Below are positions 34,984 through 47,400 of a stretch of 64,000 nt of DNA, piece by piece. Below the pieces are notes generated by a model that saw nothing but the letters and a program-made list of their open reading frames with translations, had not been told where the DNA came from and ran no database searches. Numbering within the stretch: the stretch's first letter is position 1; each line of letters starts with the position of its first letter. Position numbers and translations under genes: made by a program. The stretch is from Imbricaverruca yamaguchii (taxonomy: Eukaryota; Arthropoda; Thecostraca; Neoverrucidae). The stretch covers positions 62,001 to 126,000 of the forward strand of contig JAOTOL010001177.1 of NCBI GenBank assembly GCA_034440575.1, in the 5' to 3' direction.

Positions 34984-37650
34984 ACAACAACTTAGACACA
35001 GCAACAGCACTGTCACAGACACACAAACAATAGCAAAATTTTCGCACATCACTACTATCTCAGATCGTCTGCACTTCCACGAACACCCCCACCTGCAATC
35101 AGACACACACGCCCACACCTATACAATAGCAGATTTACGCTTAGAGAAATACAATTAGCAATCACACAGACAGGAAACACAAGAGTATGACCAGACAACA
35201 TTCACTATGCGTTCTTCAAACACTTACCAATCTCAGCACTCCAAACATTGCTCGACACTTACAACACCTCATGGACCAAACATTCCTACCCACAATCATG
35301 GTTACACGCTTCTCTCATACCTATACCCAAACCACACGCGGACTCAACTCTCTGCACTTCCTACCGCCCTATCGCCCTCACCAGCTGCTTCCACAATCTA
35401 TTCGAACGCCTTGTCCGCCTTGCCTTCTCTATATCATCCAAACACAAATTAATCTCTCCTTTTTAATTGGGTTTTCTTTCTAATCGCTCATGCCTAGATA
35501 ATCTCACTTACCTTGTCACACACATCCAGGAAGCGGCGGCAGGGAAACGCTCCACTGGCGCCGTCTTCTTGGACCTCAAGCAAGCTTACGACACCATCAA
35601 CATAATTGCACTACTACAACACCTACACAACATAGATATACAGGGCAGACTACAAAACTATCTTCACTTGTATCATCTAAATCGCTCATTTCAAGTCAAA
35701 ACTGGACCCCACATGTCAGACACAAAATTCCCCACAACCGGTCTCATGCAAGGTTCAGTACTAAGCCCCCTACTCTTTAGTTTAGGTCTAAATTAAGTCA
35801 TCCCAGACAACCTTCCGGCCAAAATTGCAATATACGCTGACGATATAGTTCTTTGGACATCACACGAAACACCACAAAACGCAGTAGGAATATTACAAAC
35901 CACATTAATACAACTGCATAGCAAACTCGCCTCCCTCAACTTACACATTGCACCACACAAAAAGTACATGCTTTTCGGCTACCACAAATACACAGACTTA
36001 CCACCACTAAAATAGACCACCCTCCCATACCATTCGTCACCACAACAAAATTTATAGGCATCACTTTAGACCCAAAACTCACTTTCCGGCCACATATCTT
36101 ATACATCCAAAAACGCGCATCAAAAAGAATAAACATCCTCCGAGCACTATCTGGCACAAACTGGGGATCCGACAGAAACACTCTTTACAAATAAATCATT
36201 CGGCAAATTTTGGCATACGGATCCCACTCTTCGAAAATGCGACTAAATCAAGCCTAAAAATTCTAGATTCTCTGCAACGCCAAGCTTTACAAATAGCCAC
36301 AGGAGCTACACCACTTCGCCTTTTTTCGCTATCGACATCTATAACCACATACCAGAACTGAAGCACAGACGCACAGAACCACTATTAAGATATCACTACA
36401 AAACACAACTCATCGCACAACACCCAGGCAACCAGGCACTAAAAATCCCCACCAAATGCAAACACCAACTCATGAACGCAACACGACTTAAGACTACAAT
36501 AGGCTGCAGCATCCACCAACACGCAAATAGACTACACATCACACTCCCCACAGCAAAAGCACTCCCATCACCCACTGCATGGTGGAAACACCAATCACCC
36601 AAGCACACCTCCTCATAGACCAGCCAAAGCACACCTACACCGACACAGAAATACACCAACTGTTCCTCCACTTCAAAGCTCAACATCCAAACTACAACAT
36701 CCTCTACACGGACGGATTCAAATCACACACACAGCAGACGGGCACAGCGGCGGTGCTGTATCCCAACGCAGCACCGCCGCGGGTCATCCTTCGTGCCCGT
36801 CTGCATGACACAGCATCCACATGCACAGCAGAATTATTCGCAATCTTCTCGGCATACTGCACCATCTACAACACCAAAATTGAACACAACATCATGGCCA
36901 CAGACGCAAAATCAGCATTACAGAGCATAACACCCCACGCCAAATACAAACACCCCCTCATACCCAAAATACTACAAATCCACAAAAAAACTCACTATAC
37001 CACAACGACAAACACTACTCTGGATCCCAATTCACACAAACATACACGGCAACGAACACGCGGACACCGAAGCCAACATAGCCACAACGCTACAACAAAC
37101 GACACCCTGCCCACTTCCACACTCAGACTACTACCCCACAATACGCCAGGCAATCAACAAAGACATTCAACAAACATGGGACACAACAATCATGCAACTA
37201 CACGAAATACACCCAAAATACGAACTCTGGCGCACCATCAACCAAAACACTAGACAAAAAGAACGCATACTAACACGATTACGGCTCGGGCACACTGCAC
37301 TCACGCACTCCTACCTCTTACAACAACTCCCACAACCACAATGCACAACATGTCAACGAACACTCACAATTGAACACATACTCATACACTCCACCAAATA
37401 CAACACAGAAAGACAACATCACAAATTACTGCATCATGAACAACATCTCACTAAACATCACGACACTTCTCAGCGATGAACATCCAACATTACACGAGCA
37501 CCTTTTCCACTTTCTATCACACGCCCGATTCACGAACTATGATTTTAAAAATGAAAAGATATGTTAAGAAGGGGGAAAAAATGAACAAAATGGGGAAAAA
37601 AAGATATGCTAAAAAAGAAAAACAGAAAATCAACAAAAATGAAAAAGAAA
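34984..37650 (+). mobile_element. I-clade LINE fragment (RT, RNase H, zinc-finger tail), decayed
   Basis: The plus strand carries in order: reverse transcriptase (LIPIPKP, GAVFLDLKQAYDTI, GLMQGSVLSPLLF, YADDIVLW); an RNase H with YTDGFKS, TAELFAIFSAY and DAKSAL near 36700-36920; WIPIHTNIHGNEHAD near 37020; and a C-terminal CCHC-like tail (CTTCQRTLTIEHIL, final Cys lost). A reverse transcriptase followed by RNase H is typical of the I superfamily (I, Nimb, Ingi). Stops and frame changes are frequent and the 5' end is missing. The sense strand is strikingly rich in A and C. Confidence 0.83.
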
Positions 37651-37659
37651 CAAAAGACT

Positions 37660-40600
37660 AACCCCACGTGATATTTACTAACACTAACGTTCTTGGATTG
37701 TAAATTCAATACTGGCGATGACCCGACCCCAACCCTGTAACTACACCTCGCCCCATGGCACCGACCGGACTGGCAAACTCTATACTTCTGCACCAGCTCA
37801 GCTTCGACTCCTACTTCATCTGCCTGCAAGGCGTCTCAACTTCTACTACCTCTACGCGCCATTCTTGAAGTCGCCTCAACTCTCCCACAACTCGCCTGTA
37901 CAAGACAACTATTATCTTCTTCGCTCCCTCTCACCCGCACCACATTACTCCTCATACCCGTTCACCGTTAACAAACAGCAACAAAATACTGACACAACAA
38001 ACGCCGCCCGGAAACAGCCGACATCACAACGCGGTGGCAGGCTGGCCAAACACACAGACACACACACACAACATGGACTTCTTCTGCACTGCTTACAGTT
38101 TTGCCTTCGGATCAATTTTATACTAAATTTTGTCGCATACCCTGTATGGACAGTTTGCGGGTTTTTGCTTCTCTGCCGTATGTCCAATGTTCAGCTGTCG
38201 ACGCCGATACCGTCGCGTGAGATGAGAGTGCCCAGCACCCAGACTACGTCCAGTACTCTGGCGTCGGACATCCGGCATCGATGCTAGCAGTCAACTGGTT
38301 TGCGTACATGTTTGAGGACGACTGGAAATTGAAAGCATTGGAATTAATCCCCCTCCAGCTACATATGCATGTGCCTATCATTCCGGGTACCTGCCAGTAT
38401 GAAGAGAACACTGTGGTTGTTGATTACTGGCTTTGCATGCTTTTCAGATAAATTTATAGAATCTCAGCATCATCTTATTACAGTATATTCTTACGCAAGG
38501 TCGTAGTTGGGAAATTGAAAGAAAAATGGCTGTTTCGTGAACTTTTTAGTTCCTCTAAATTAGTATCAATCCACTTTGCAGTCAGTGTATTTTCACCGGA
38601 CTCTACCCGATCAGTTCCGTTATCACTTCCAAACGGATATCCAATCCGTGTTATGCTGCAACTGGAAACCGTCTCGGCGTTCTTTTTGGTTTGAGGCACC
38701 CCCTTTTCCCCCACCCTATGTCGAGAGGAATTGCCCAAATGTGTATTGATGTTTATTTCGTTTCTGTACGACGCCAGCCGGTTGTAGGTCTGCCTGATCA
38801 CAGGGGGACCCAGGACACCCTGCATGGCATCACAGTGGTGCCGTGGCCCAATAGCCTGCCTGTTTCATCACACACATGGATTTTGCAGCTGCGCCTGCTG
38901 GAGAAACTCCCCCAGTGGCTCGCTCTAGTAGTGACAGCCACTTATATCCGCATGCCGGTGATTTGTAATATAAAGCAATACTGCACAATGTCGGTATGGC
39001 ATCCAAACGAAGACTGCCAAATATCGGTGGTATGGCATCAAAAGTAAGACTGCAAAATGTTGGCGACATAGTATCCAAAGTATAACAACTGACATTGCTG
39101 TCAGTATAACAAGTATAACAAATATTGCTGTAAAGACGACCTCGGAGTTCGCATTTCAGTGGTGCTACACATAAACTGGACGGGACATTTCATTCCGATG
39201 AGCCATCTATCTTGTGGATACCATCTCACTGTGTAAGGGCCACTTATTTTTTAAGTAGGTGCACTTGGACCCGCCCTGAAGGGGTGCGTTACTCTCGAAG
39301 AGGTAATACCTGCTGGAGCTTTCGGTGGCGAGATGCATTTGCCGTTCTTTTTTCTCGTTGGTGGAAGAGCGGGATGAAAAAAGCAAGTATTTTTTATCCT
39401 CGTATTAAGGCAATGTATGCCCAAGCCATCATTGTAAAAACGATATTCTGCTAATAAAATTTGTCTAGAATTTGAGAAAGCGTCGAAAATGCCTTAACTT
39501 CTTAAAATCAGGTGGGTATGGATGGGGAAGCATGCACATCCGAATGCCCCCTGGATTCGCTAGTGGTAAAGTGCATTCGAATTTACTAGAGAGGTGCCTT
39601 TAGCCGCAAAATTATAAGGGACGTAGTTGGGATTCTACGAGTGGACGCCTTATTCCTAAGGGGGAAGCGCGCCATTCTTCGATAAAAAGAACTGTTATTC
39701 GAATTTATCATCTTAATAGCCCATCAATATTTGGTAGCTTATATATTTATTTGCTCAGAGTACAGAACAGTGACACGGGAACTATCCAAAAGTTGTGGGA
39801 GAGGGGCAGGGAAGAGCCACTTTGAAGTATAATTTTATCATCGATGCAGACAGGACTTCTTTAAATAGGGGCGATAAAAAAATTGGAATGAAATGTACAG
39901 CTTTCGGTGCGCGAAGCGGCCTGAAAGCTGTACGTTTTGCGTGGTAAAATGTAAACATTGGTCGTTTCATCTAGCGTATTTTGGTTCTTATGGGGGCGAC
40001 TCCATTGTCTACACATTTGCCTTCTATACAAGCCCTATCAGGCTTATGCTCAACCATTGCAGATGGATCGGAGCACGAAAAAAACAGGTTCGGTAAAACG
40101 TTGCAAAATTAGGTAAAATGCTTAAGCTGAACATATTAGGTAAAACGTCGTTGATTATCATTACGCTGTCAATATTCCGGAAGAGCACTGGACATGAACG
40201 GTGTTCTATATTGTCCCATGGGCGCCAATGCCGCATTACATACTCTGCTACCAAATATGGATGCAACCGGATTACTTCCAGAAAAATAGTAGTTTTCTAG
40301 ATAGTACGAGGTAGTATATTTGTGTACGGGACTGGACCGAGAACTTTTCAAAATTGTATCGTAAACAGCGTATACGATTCCATTATTCTGAAAGATCTTT
40401 GAAAGGATTGTGCACACGAGCCGGCTGGGTCACAAAAGATCCGTTATGTCAGGCACATAGCACGATTTCATCGCGTGGCATCTCTGTGCGGGCACTCTGG
40501 TGCCACTTCTGGAGCTCCAGTTCTGCAGACGTGGCAGCAGTTTGCGTCTGCACCGACTGTACCGCGGCATTTCTAAACGTAAATTGTTTTCTATTGTTCC

Positions 40601-40917
40601 ACAAACTTAGTCATTCAAAGCTCATAGACTGGTCACCACCAAAGTGGCTCTCTTCCTAGGCACACAACAGACAGCAGCGAGTAACTGAATGGGAAGTGAT
40701 CAGACTACAGCGATTTATTCCGGTACTCCGGAGGGCGGTAATCATCTCTACTGTGCTCGATGTTTGTAAAAATCTTCCTGACCAAATTCATTCCTCCTGT
40801 CTGATATTCGCCGACATCAAAATTTACCGCACATTATTTTTTTCCTTGCTTGAAGTATTTCTCGGCGGCATGCTATCATCCGCTAGAGATGAGTTTCGTC
40901 AACCCGCGCCGTCTCGA
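37660..40917. other. Unassigned DNA
   Basis: An open frame at 37718-38287 (189 codons, low complexity N-terminal half) has no recognisable domain. A three-unit ~36-bp tandem repeat (GGTATGGCATCAAAAGTAAG family) lies at 38985-39092. A small hairpin (ACAGCTTTC ... GAAAGCTGT) lies at about 39898-39932. No gene is supported. Confidence 0.4.
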
Positions 40918-41072
40918 GGGGGATCGTTGACGACATTCCAGAAGGTTTTCCGCGAATAGTGAAAGAACGGCGCGCGGCAGCGCGCCTAAATTTGGCATGC
41001 ATTTCCCAAATTAATTTGGCGTGTTGTGTCAACATGTTGAATTCCGGTCATCTAGGGTCAACCAGTTAGTTA

Positions 41073-41428
41073 AGGTCAAGTGAGGTCAGCTCCAAAAAAG
41101 TTGAACCGGTCGTCACGATTTAACGGACAAATATATTTTAATGAAACTGCCAGCGTTTGGTTATCTTTAGGGATGCAACAAAACGTAAAAGAGGAACTTT
41201 TAATTTTCTTCAGTTTTTGATTACGTATTAAATAGGCAAATATGCAAAATTAATACGTAATCAAGAACTGAAAAAAATTAAAAGTTCCTCGTTTTGTTGC
41301 ATCCCTAAAGATAACCTGACATCCCTATCCCTAAAGCATCCCTAAAGCTGACAGTTTCATTAAAATATCTCTATCCGTTAAAGCGTGACGACCGGTGAAA
41401 CTTTGTTGGAGGTGACCTCATTTGACCT
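41073..41428. repeat. Palindrome 1, arms ~165 bp
   Basis: The left arm begins AGGTCAAGTGAGGTCA, and the right arm ends with the near-complement TGACCTCATTTGACCT. The arms include GGGATGCAACAAAAC and TTGATTACGTATTA and meet around 41250. A short extra repetition of CATCCCTAAAG occurs in the right arm. Confidence 0.9.
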
Positions 41429-41440
41429 TACCCACCCAAA

Positions 41441-41770
41441 AGTCAAACTTTTTTGTTTGGAAGTTCATAATGTTGAGATTTCAAGTTCTTTAATTTTCCT
41501 TTTATTATGGGTAGAGAGGGCCGAAAAACGTTGTTCGAAGTCAACTTGCACTAATAAAAACGTCTACTTTAGCCAGAATCTTCTATTTGAACTCAAATAG
41601 GCAAACATGCAAAATTGAGTTCAAATAGAAGATTCTGGCCAAAGTAGACGTTTTTATTAGTGCAAGTTGACTTCGAACAACGTTTTTCGGCCCGCTCTAC
41701 CCATTATAAAAGGAAAATTAAAGAACTTGGAATTTCAACATTATGAACTTTCAAACAAAAAAGTTTGATT
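41441..41770. repeat. Palindrome 2, arms ~155 bp
   Basis: The arms from AGTCAAACTTTTTTGTTTG to its complement at 41770 are nearly identical and centre near 41605. They include CGAAAAACGTTGTTCGAAGT and AAAACGTCTACTTT. Confidence 0.92.
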
Positions 41771-41985
41771 TTTTTTGTGGCCAAACATTTTATGGCACAA
41801 GTCGATTTCGCATTCCATTTCTGATTCCGAATAATTTTTATTTCTCAAATCCCCCTCAAATTGAACCCCCAGAGTCATACACATATGTAGGTCGTGAAAC
41901 TCTAGGGCCCCTAGTGACGTAACTTTTGAGGATATTTTTTATGGGGTCTAGTTCTACTCGTCGAGCGCTTTCCGGTGACACCTAT

Positions 41986-42397
41986 TTCGTTTTCGTACGA
42001 TAACCGATTTACCCCCACTGATAACCGAGTACCGGTGACTGACCCCACTGATGACATCAGTAGCCATGGTTGACCTCACGTCCAACTGACTGGCGGAAAA
42101 ATGAGCTGTTGCTCTACTTAAGCACAGTACTGAGTTGCTTGTAATAACATGTATTGTCGCGTTGGTATACATTGATATGCATGCATTACCAGGACTTGCA
42201 AAACATTAATTCATTGGTTAATGGCGTCTCTTCCCTGGCTCAGTGTCGCCTCACGTCAGTACCTGGCCGGGACTATGATAACGGAGCTCGCTGTTCAGCT
42301 ACGGCTCAATGTCGCAGCGCCAAACGGCGGTTCGACGTCCAGCATCAGTCTGGTCTGTCACCCCATCCGCTTCCAACAGACATCCAGTCGAATAGCT
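41986..42397. other. Putative 3' flank / 3' UTR of methyltransferase copy B
   Basis: This lies directly downstream of the copy B stop codon on the minus strand. No clear polyadenylation signal is visible close to the stop, and no other feature is recognised. Confidence 0.35.
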
Positions 42398-42582
42398 TCA
42401 GACTTTCTGGTGAACAAACACCACGCCCTGTTTGTAGGTCTCGAAGTAGTCGTCCACGACAGTCAGCTCCACCCGGCGCCATTTGTTTGCCTTCACCAGC
42501 TGGTCCATGTGGGGTATCAGCTTCTGACACTCCGCCACCGTCACATGGAATTCCATTCGGTGCGAGATGACGATGTATCCGC
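42398..42582 (-). CDS. METTL27: METTL27-like methyltransferase copy B, terminal exon 5
   Basis: The acceptor TACAG|GCGGA at 42583-42584 gives an exon that completes the KPG|G codon split in exon 4. It encodes GGYIVISHRME, a long helix (ECQKLIPHMDQLVKANKW), then VVDDYF and a final GVVFVHQKV before the stop. METTL27 proteins end in the same pattern: KPGG, a strand, a helix with a W, and a short final strand ending in KV. It adds 60 residues and brings the full protein to about 226. Copy A has no equivalent exon in the window. Confidence 0.86.
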
Positions 42583-42604
42583 CTGTACGTAAAAGCAGGT
42601 CACG

Positions 42605-42740
42605 TCGTCCATGGCATGGTAACACATGAGCAGACGTCTCATATGTATGGTAACACATGAGCAGACGTATCATATGTATGACAACATATTAGCAGGCGTC
42701 TTATGTGCATGCCAACATATGAACAGACGCCTGATATGCA
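42605..42740. repeat. 32-bp tandem repeat, copy B
   Basis: Four units contain ACATGAGCAGACGTCTCAT-like words directly beside the exon 5 acceptor of copy B. Homologous to 6590-6745. Confidence 0.8.
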
Positions 42741-43489
42741 AAGCTGTGACATGAATTGTTCTACCGCGGATGATTATACGCTTCAGCTGATTTCAATCCA
42801 ACTTACACTATCTAACCCCAATCTCCCGGAGGCACTCTTTAAAGTTTCGGATTTACTTCCATAAGTGTGAAATGTCTGTTCACGTATTCCAAATGTGCAT
42901 CGTACATGGCTATGGGATCTTCATTGTTGTGCTCTTCACAATCGTGAGTTCAAATGAAAAGCACAAGAAAACCACAATTGGACATGTATGGTCTCGCGCA
43001 ATATTTTGGTTTTAGATAGAAGTTCGTTTAAATTGAATATACTGTAACATCATTTTTAACTGGAGTAAAATTGGATTTTCAAAATACATTTTTTTAATAA
43101 GCCTCGACAGGTTCCAAGTCCATGGTCGACAGGTTCCATGGATGTACAATGTGGACTAGGCCTTACTCGTATCCAGGCTCTGCCCTAAGCCCCTCGGGCC
43201 TGCCAGGCCAATTCCAACTCTGGCCATTCTCCACATGGTGCAACGCTAATGTACAAAGATACGTAAAAGCGGTAAATGACGTTGTTTCCACCACAAATTT
43301 GACACCAAATCACCATTTCGAACTATTTTGATACCAAATCACCACTGCTACCAAATCACTATTTCGAACACAAATTTCATCAAAAAAGTGTTATGCAATT
43401 TAGCGTCGACACCACCCTTTCGGGGTTTCGACGACTCTGGTTTATTAGCATCGTAAGTTCGGCTATTGTCATAGAAGCATGCCAGAAAC

Positions 43490-43600
43490 ATGGCAACGGG
43501 GTAACAGAGAAATGTGACAACAATGTGCCCGAGAAACGTGACAACAATGCGAAAGGGAGTATGACAATAATTCGGCAGAGAAATGTGACACAAACGTAGC
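43490..43600. repeat. 24-bp minisatellite, short array beside exon 4 of copy B
   Basis: About four or five units of the GAGAAACGTGACAACAATGT family. Copy A has about sixteen. Confidence 0.8.
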
Positions 43601-43610
43601 ATAAGTTCAC

Positions 43611-43740
43611 CTGGTTTGCAGATACGTATCATTTCGTCTAGCGCAGTGACTGGACAGTGACCTTGGGAGAAACCTCCGGCCAAAGTCATTCCGTCGTACG
43701 TGTTGTCTTCAACGTCGATTCGGTGGTCGCCAATGGAATC
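43611..43740 (-). CDS. METTL27: METTL27-like methyltransferase copy B, exon 4
   Basis: 130 bp with acceptor CAACAG|GATTCC and donor CCAG|GTGAAC, the same boundaries and phases as copy A. It encodes DSIGDHRID, YDGMTLAGGF and the ICKPG end. It differs from copy A at roughly ten bases, mostly synonymous, while the surrounding intron is far more diverged. That is the pattern expected if both copies have been under selection. Confidence 0.85.
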
Positions 43741-43850
43741 CTGTTGTCAAGGTCACCCATTAAGGGATCCGCAGAATACACCTTCTAATGCTACCGAGCA
43801 TCGCTTCAGTGAATTGGAAATAATTAGACGAACTGCCGTGTAGCCACATA

Positions 43851-44050
43851 AATCAACTTATATAATGGTGGGCCGACACTGGACTAGCTGGGCAGGCGGG
43901 AATCAACTTATATAATGGTGGGCCCACACTGGACTGGCTGGGCAGGCGGGAATCAACTTATATTATGGTGGGACGACTCTGGATCAGTTTGGCAGGTAGG
44001 AATAAACTTATATAGTAGAAGGCCGCACCGGACCATTTGGGGAGACGGGG
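43851..44050. repeat. 50-bp minisatellite in intron 3 of copy B, four units
   Basis: Units of AATCAACTTATATAATGGTG plus CACTGGACTAGCTGGGCAGG. Homologous to 8095-8250. Confidence 0.88.
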
Positions 44051-44851
44051 ATTGGAGAAGAGTAGGCATGTGATCAGAGAGGTTAATGGATAACCACAAT
44101 TCCGAACATTTGCATTTTATCATCACTGGCTTCGGTTCAGAATGAGACGATGAACACCAGGTAGAAGTGTCACCAAGCGTATGCATCCATGGGTGCATGC
44201 ATGGACAAGTGTACAAGCATTTTCATAATTGGCGGATTATTTATGTATACACGTACATATATACTATATACTATACTATCCTGTATCTGCTATACTATAT
44301 GCATATGCTATGCTTACACTGTCTATTTCATAAATTGCCTTACACTATGAGACGAAGTCACCCTGCATGCGTCATCATGTGAGAACTCAAATTGTCTGCG
44401 AAATATTTTCATATACAAGATCACGGGACGACCTTCTCTGCTTGAGTTCTTCAGGTTAGTCCTGTTCATCGGCATCTCAGAAAGAAAATATAAGAGAGGA
44501 TAAATTGATGGCAAAATAATGCAGTAAGGTGGGCAAACTGTCAAAAATTATTGTGTAATCAAGGATGCTCTGAAGTAGTTCCTGCGCCTTAGCCAATGAT
44601 GAATAATGCTTGGTACGCGAATAATATTTGCATACCAAATCAAGGCGAAAGGAAGAATTTTCGTACACTTGTGGTATTCTATTATTCTGACTGTCAAAAT
44701 TTTACGTTAATTTTCATTTATTGCATGCTGTTTCCTGAGGTAGCAGGCAATGCGTATAATACGGAAATATATGCAAATACTTTCCATCGGCAGTCAGTGG
44801 TGAATATCAGCTATCTGATGCTGGAGCTGTAGCTGCTCTGCTGCCACTCAC

Positions 44852-44950
44852 AGTTATGATACGCTGGTAGATGCCACGAGACTTGGCCACGGCTGCCATT
44901 CCGCTAGAGGGATCCAGTGCGTCCAGGTGTGTCACCCCCGCATCGTGCAG
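44852..44950 (-). CDS. METTL27: METTL27-like methyltransferase copy B, exon 3
   Basis: 99 bp, phase 0, with acceptor GTTCAG|CTGCAC and donor ACT|GTGAGT. It encodes LHDAGVTHLDALDPSSGM and AKSRGIYQ. The motif II loop here is the canonical LDPSSGM, whereas copy A has LDAASGM. It joins exon 2 and exon 4 without a frame change. About 6 kb of transposon and repeat sequence lies between this exon and exon 2. Confidence 0.87.
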
Positions 44951-45017
44951 CTGAACGGAAAAACATTGAATTATTGATGTGACGCGCGTCTAAGCAAACA
45001 TGGATTGGTACATAACA

Positions 45018-45450
45018 CATGTACCCCACCTAAGAAATTCCACTTTCTCATAAGCGCTGAAGTTGCCAAATAACTTATAAAATTTCCGGAGGCGGGGTGG
45101 GCTCGCAAGTACCCCGGGTCACAAGTGCCACCGTTATATTAGTGCTATAAATAGTTCGGGATTTTACCGCTAAATGACACCGTAAACGCCGAACGGTACC
45201 AGATCTTACTTTCGTGCCGACAGATGGTAGATGCATGTGAGGTTTGTATTGCTCCAAAGAGACTGAATGTATAGTCAAACTTACCCTAACATAACCTAAC
45301 CTTTTTGGGGGAAGGTAACCACTACATTCTCCTGTTATCTATTGGCATGCAGAAAACTTTGGTGCTGTTGGGCGTTTGTGGTGCTATTTAGCGGTATGAT
45401 GCATAGCTATTTTAGCTGAAACGAGGTACTTACGAGGTGGGATACTTGTG
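45018..45450. mobile_element. Possible MITE with GTACCCCACCT ends
   Basis: GTACCCCACCTAAG near 45020 and CTTACGAGGTGGGATAC near 45431 are imperfect inverted repeats. A second inverted pair lies inside (CTCGCAAGTACCCC and GATACTTGTGAGC). No clear target duplication was found, so it remains tentative. Confidence 0.3.
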
Positions 45451-45454
45451 AGCT

Positions 45455-47400
45455 TAGCCTACTTAGACATCACTGCCGCATTCGACCGAGTACACAAATC
45501 CGCAAGATAGGCCTACGCGGACACATGGTGCATCTCATTCTCAACTTCCTGAGAGACAGGACTCTTAAGGTCCGATGCGGCTGTGTCACATCAAACACCA
45601 CAACTCAGGAGCAGGGCCTGGCGCATGGGAGGGTGCTCTTGCCGATCCTCTGCATCAGCATGATCAACGACATACTTGCCGACCACACGGACACTTCACT
45701 TCGGTACTCACTATTCGCGGACGACATAACAATTTGGACATCACAATGCTTCGTTAAAGCTGAAAAAAAAACATTTAAGCAGAGCCAGACCACATTGCAA
45801 AGTGGTACGGAACGTGGGGCTTCACCCTGTCCGTATAAAAATCGGCCACGGTCACATATAGTCGTCTCCGTTCCACACCCAAAACTCGACTTAAAATCGA
45901 TGGCAAAGCCATCGATGAAAACAGGTGAACGGCTTCAAGCACTTAGGAGTGCATTTAGACGAAAACCTCAGTTCCAATACCCACACTACCTCCATCACAA
46001 AGCGAAGCGCGAATCGCATCAAGATACTGCGTGCACTTGCGGGCATAGTTTGGGGCGGAGACAGGCACTACTGCAACTGCACACATCAATCATGCGACCC
46101 ATCCTAGAATACAACATGCATCATTTTTGCCACCATTTCAGAAAGTCAGAGTCGGAAGTTAGAAATCATCCAAAACAGCTGCATCAGAGCAGCCATAGGT
46201 CCCCTCAGCACCACAACGATAGCCAGTCTTCTAGTGGACTCAAACACGCCCCCACTTCACCTCAGGAGGACAGGACAGCTGGGCCACTACCACATCAAAA
46301 TCAAGTCAATTAAAAATAATCCGGCTCAGCGCTGCTTTACGCCTGGCAGATACAAGAGCCGATGTGCTCGCAAACGTCCACCACATAGCATTCAAATTGC
46401 CACGGCTCTCTCAAATTTTAACCCCACAATTTCATCCACTGCAGCACAACCGCCTACCACGCCATTCTGGAATTTCAGTAAACCAAAGGTCGAGTACTTG
46501 CTCTCGGAGAAGAAATCAACCACCACATCGGCGGATATTCTTGACATCTTCCACAAGTTCGCCGATGACAAAAATCACAAAACATTCGTATTCACGGATG
46601 GGTCGAAACACGAGGCTAAGGTAGGCATCGGCATCACTGGACCAGGTCTCAGGCTTCCCAAGCGTCTACCGGATAACTTCATCTACTCCGCTGAAGCAAT
46701 GGCCATTCTGGCCCGCTATCTCCATTCTTATGAGGCGTAAAGCTAGAAAGGTAGTCATTTGTCCAGGCTCCAAATCCATCCTTCAGGTGATTAGGAACAC
46801 CCACAACTGCCTACAGCATGCCATTGGTAGAATCCAACAAATAGTGGCTGGTAACGTAAACATGAACTTTTCCTTCCTCTGGATTATAGGGTCACGACAA
46901 CATCCTAGGTAGCAAAGACGCAGACCAACTTGCAAAGCAAGCCTTAGCATTGAACACATACTCCAGTATGGAATATCTGGTAGACGATTGCAAAGCAATC
47001 CTATGTCACATTCGCCAACATCACCAAAACACGTGAACACAACACAACTCAACACAACACAAATCCAACCACACACACTCAAGCCTTCCAACGGTAGGCA
47101 CATGGAACACATCAAATCAATCTAATCGACAAAATGAGGTCATCCTCATTAGACTTGGACCTGGTTGCACAAAACCAACAAAGCTTCAACTAGAAGATGA
47201 TGAATATACAAAACATCACTGCGAAACCTGCAACACCAGGCATTCAGGCATTCTGCCAAAGAAAGGGCATCACCCAATCGCTTCCACCTCTTCTCGGTGA
47301 CAAACACCCAAAACTCCTTCCATTGCTTTTAGAATATTTGTACGCAACACGACTTGCAGGAACATTGTGAACAACGCACCACCAACACTCACTTCAGCAC
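45455..47400 (+). mobile_element. I-clade LINE fragment, decayed, in intron 2 of copy B
   Basis: Reverse transcriptase pieces (AYLDITAAFDRVH, then FADDITIW) are followed by LGVHLDENLSSNTHT, an RNase H start (FVFTDGSKHEAKVGIGI, SAEAMAIL), and a tail with WIPGHD-like and CETC segments. Frame shifts and stops separate them. The order is the same as in 34984-37650, but the sequence is a different family of the same clade. It lies between exons 3 and 2 of methyltransferase copy B. Confidence 0.78.

Larger units (their letters stand above)
40918..41985. mobile_element. Repeat element containing two large adjacent palindromes
   Basis: The element shares its outer parts with 57448-58175 (for example AATTTGGC, CTAGTGACGT and TACTCGTCGAGCGCTTTCC). 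It contains palindrome 1 (41073-41428) and palindrome 2 (41441-41770), only 12 bp apart. Both loops contain AAATAGGCAAAYATGCAAAA. No protein frame is supported. It is probably a foldback or rearranged non-autonomous element, but the class is unknown. Confidence 0.7.

Noticed and set aside
37718..38287. 189-codon open frame as a host gene
   Set aside because: Low-complexity composition, no domain and no splice context; it may be a LINE remnant.
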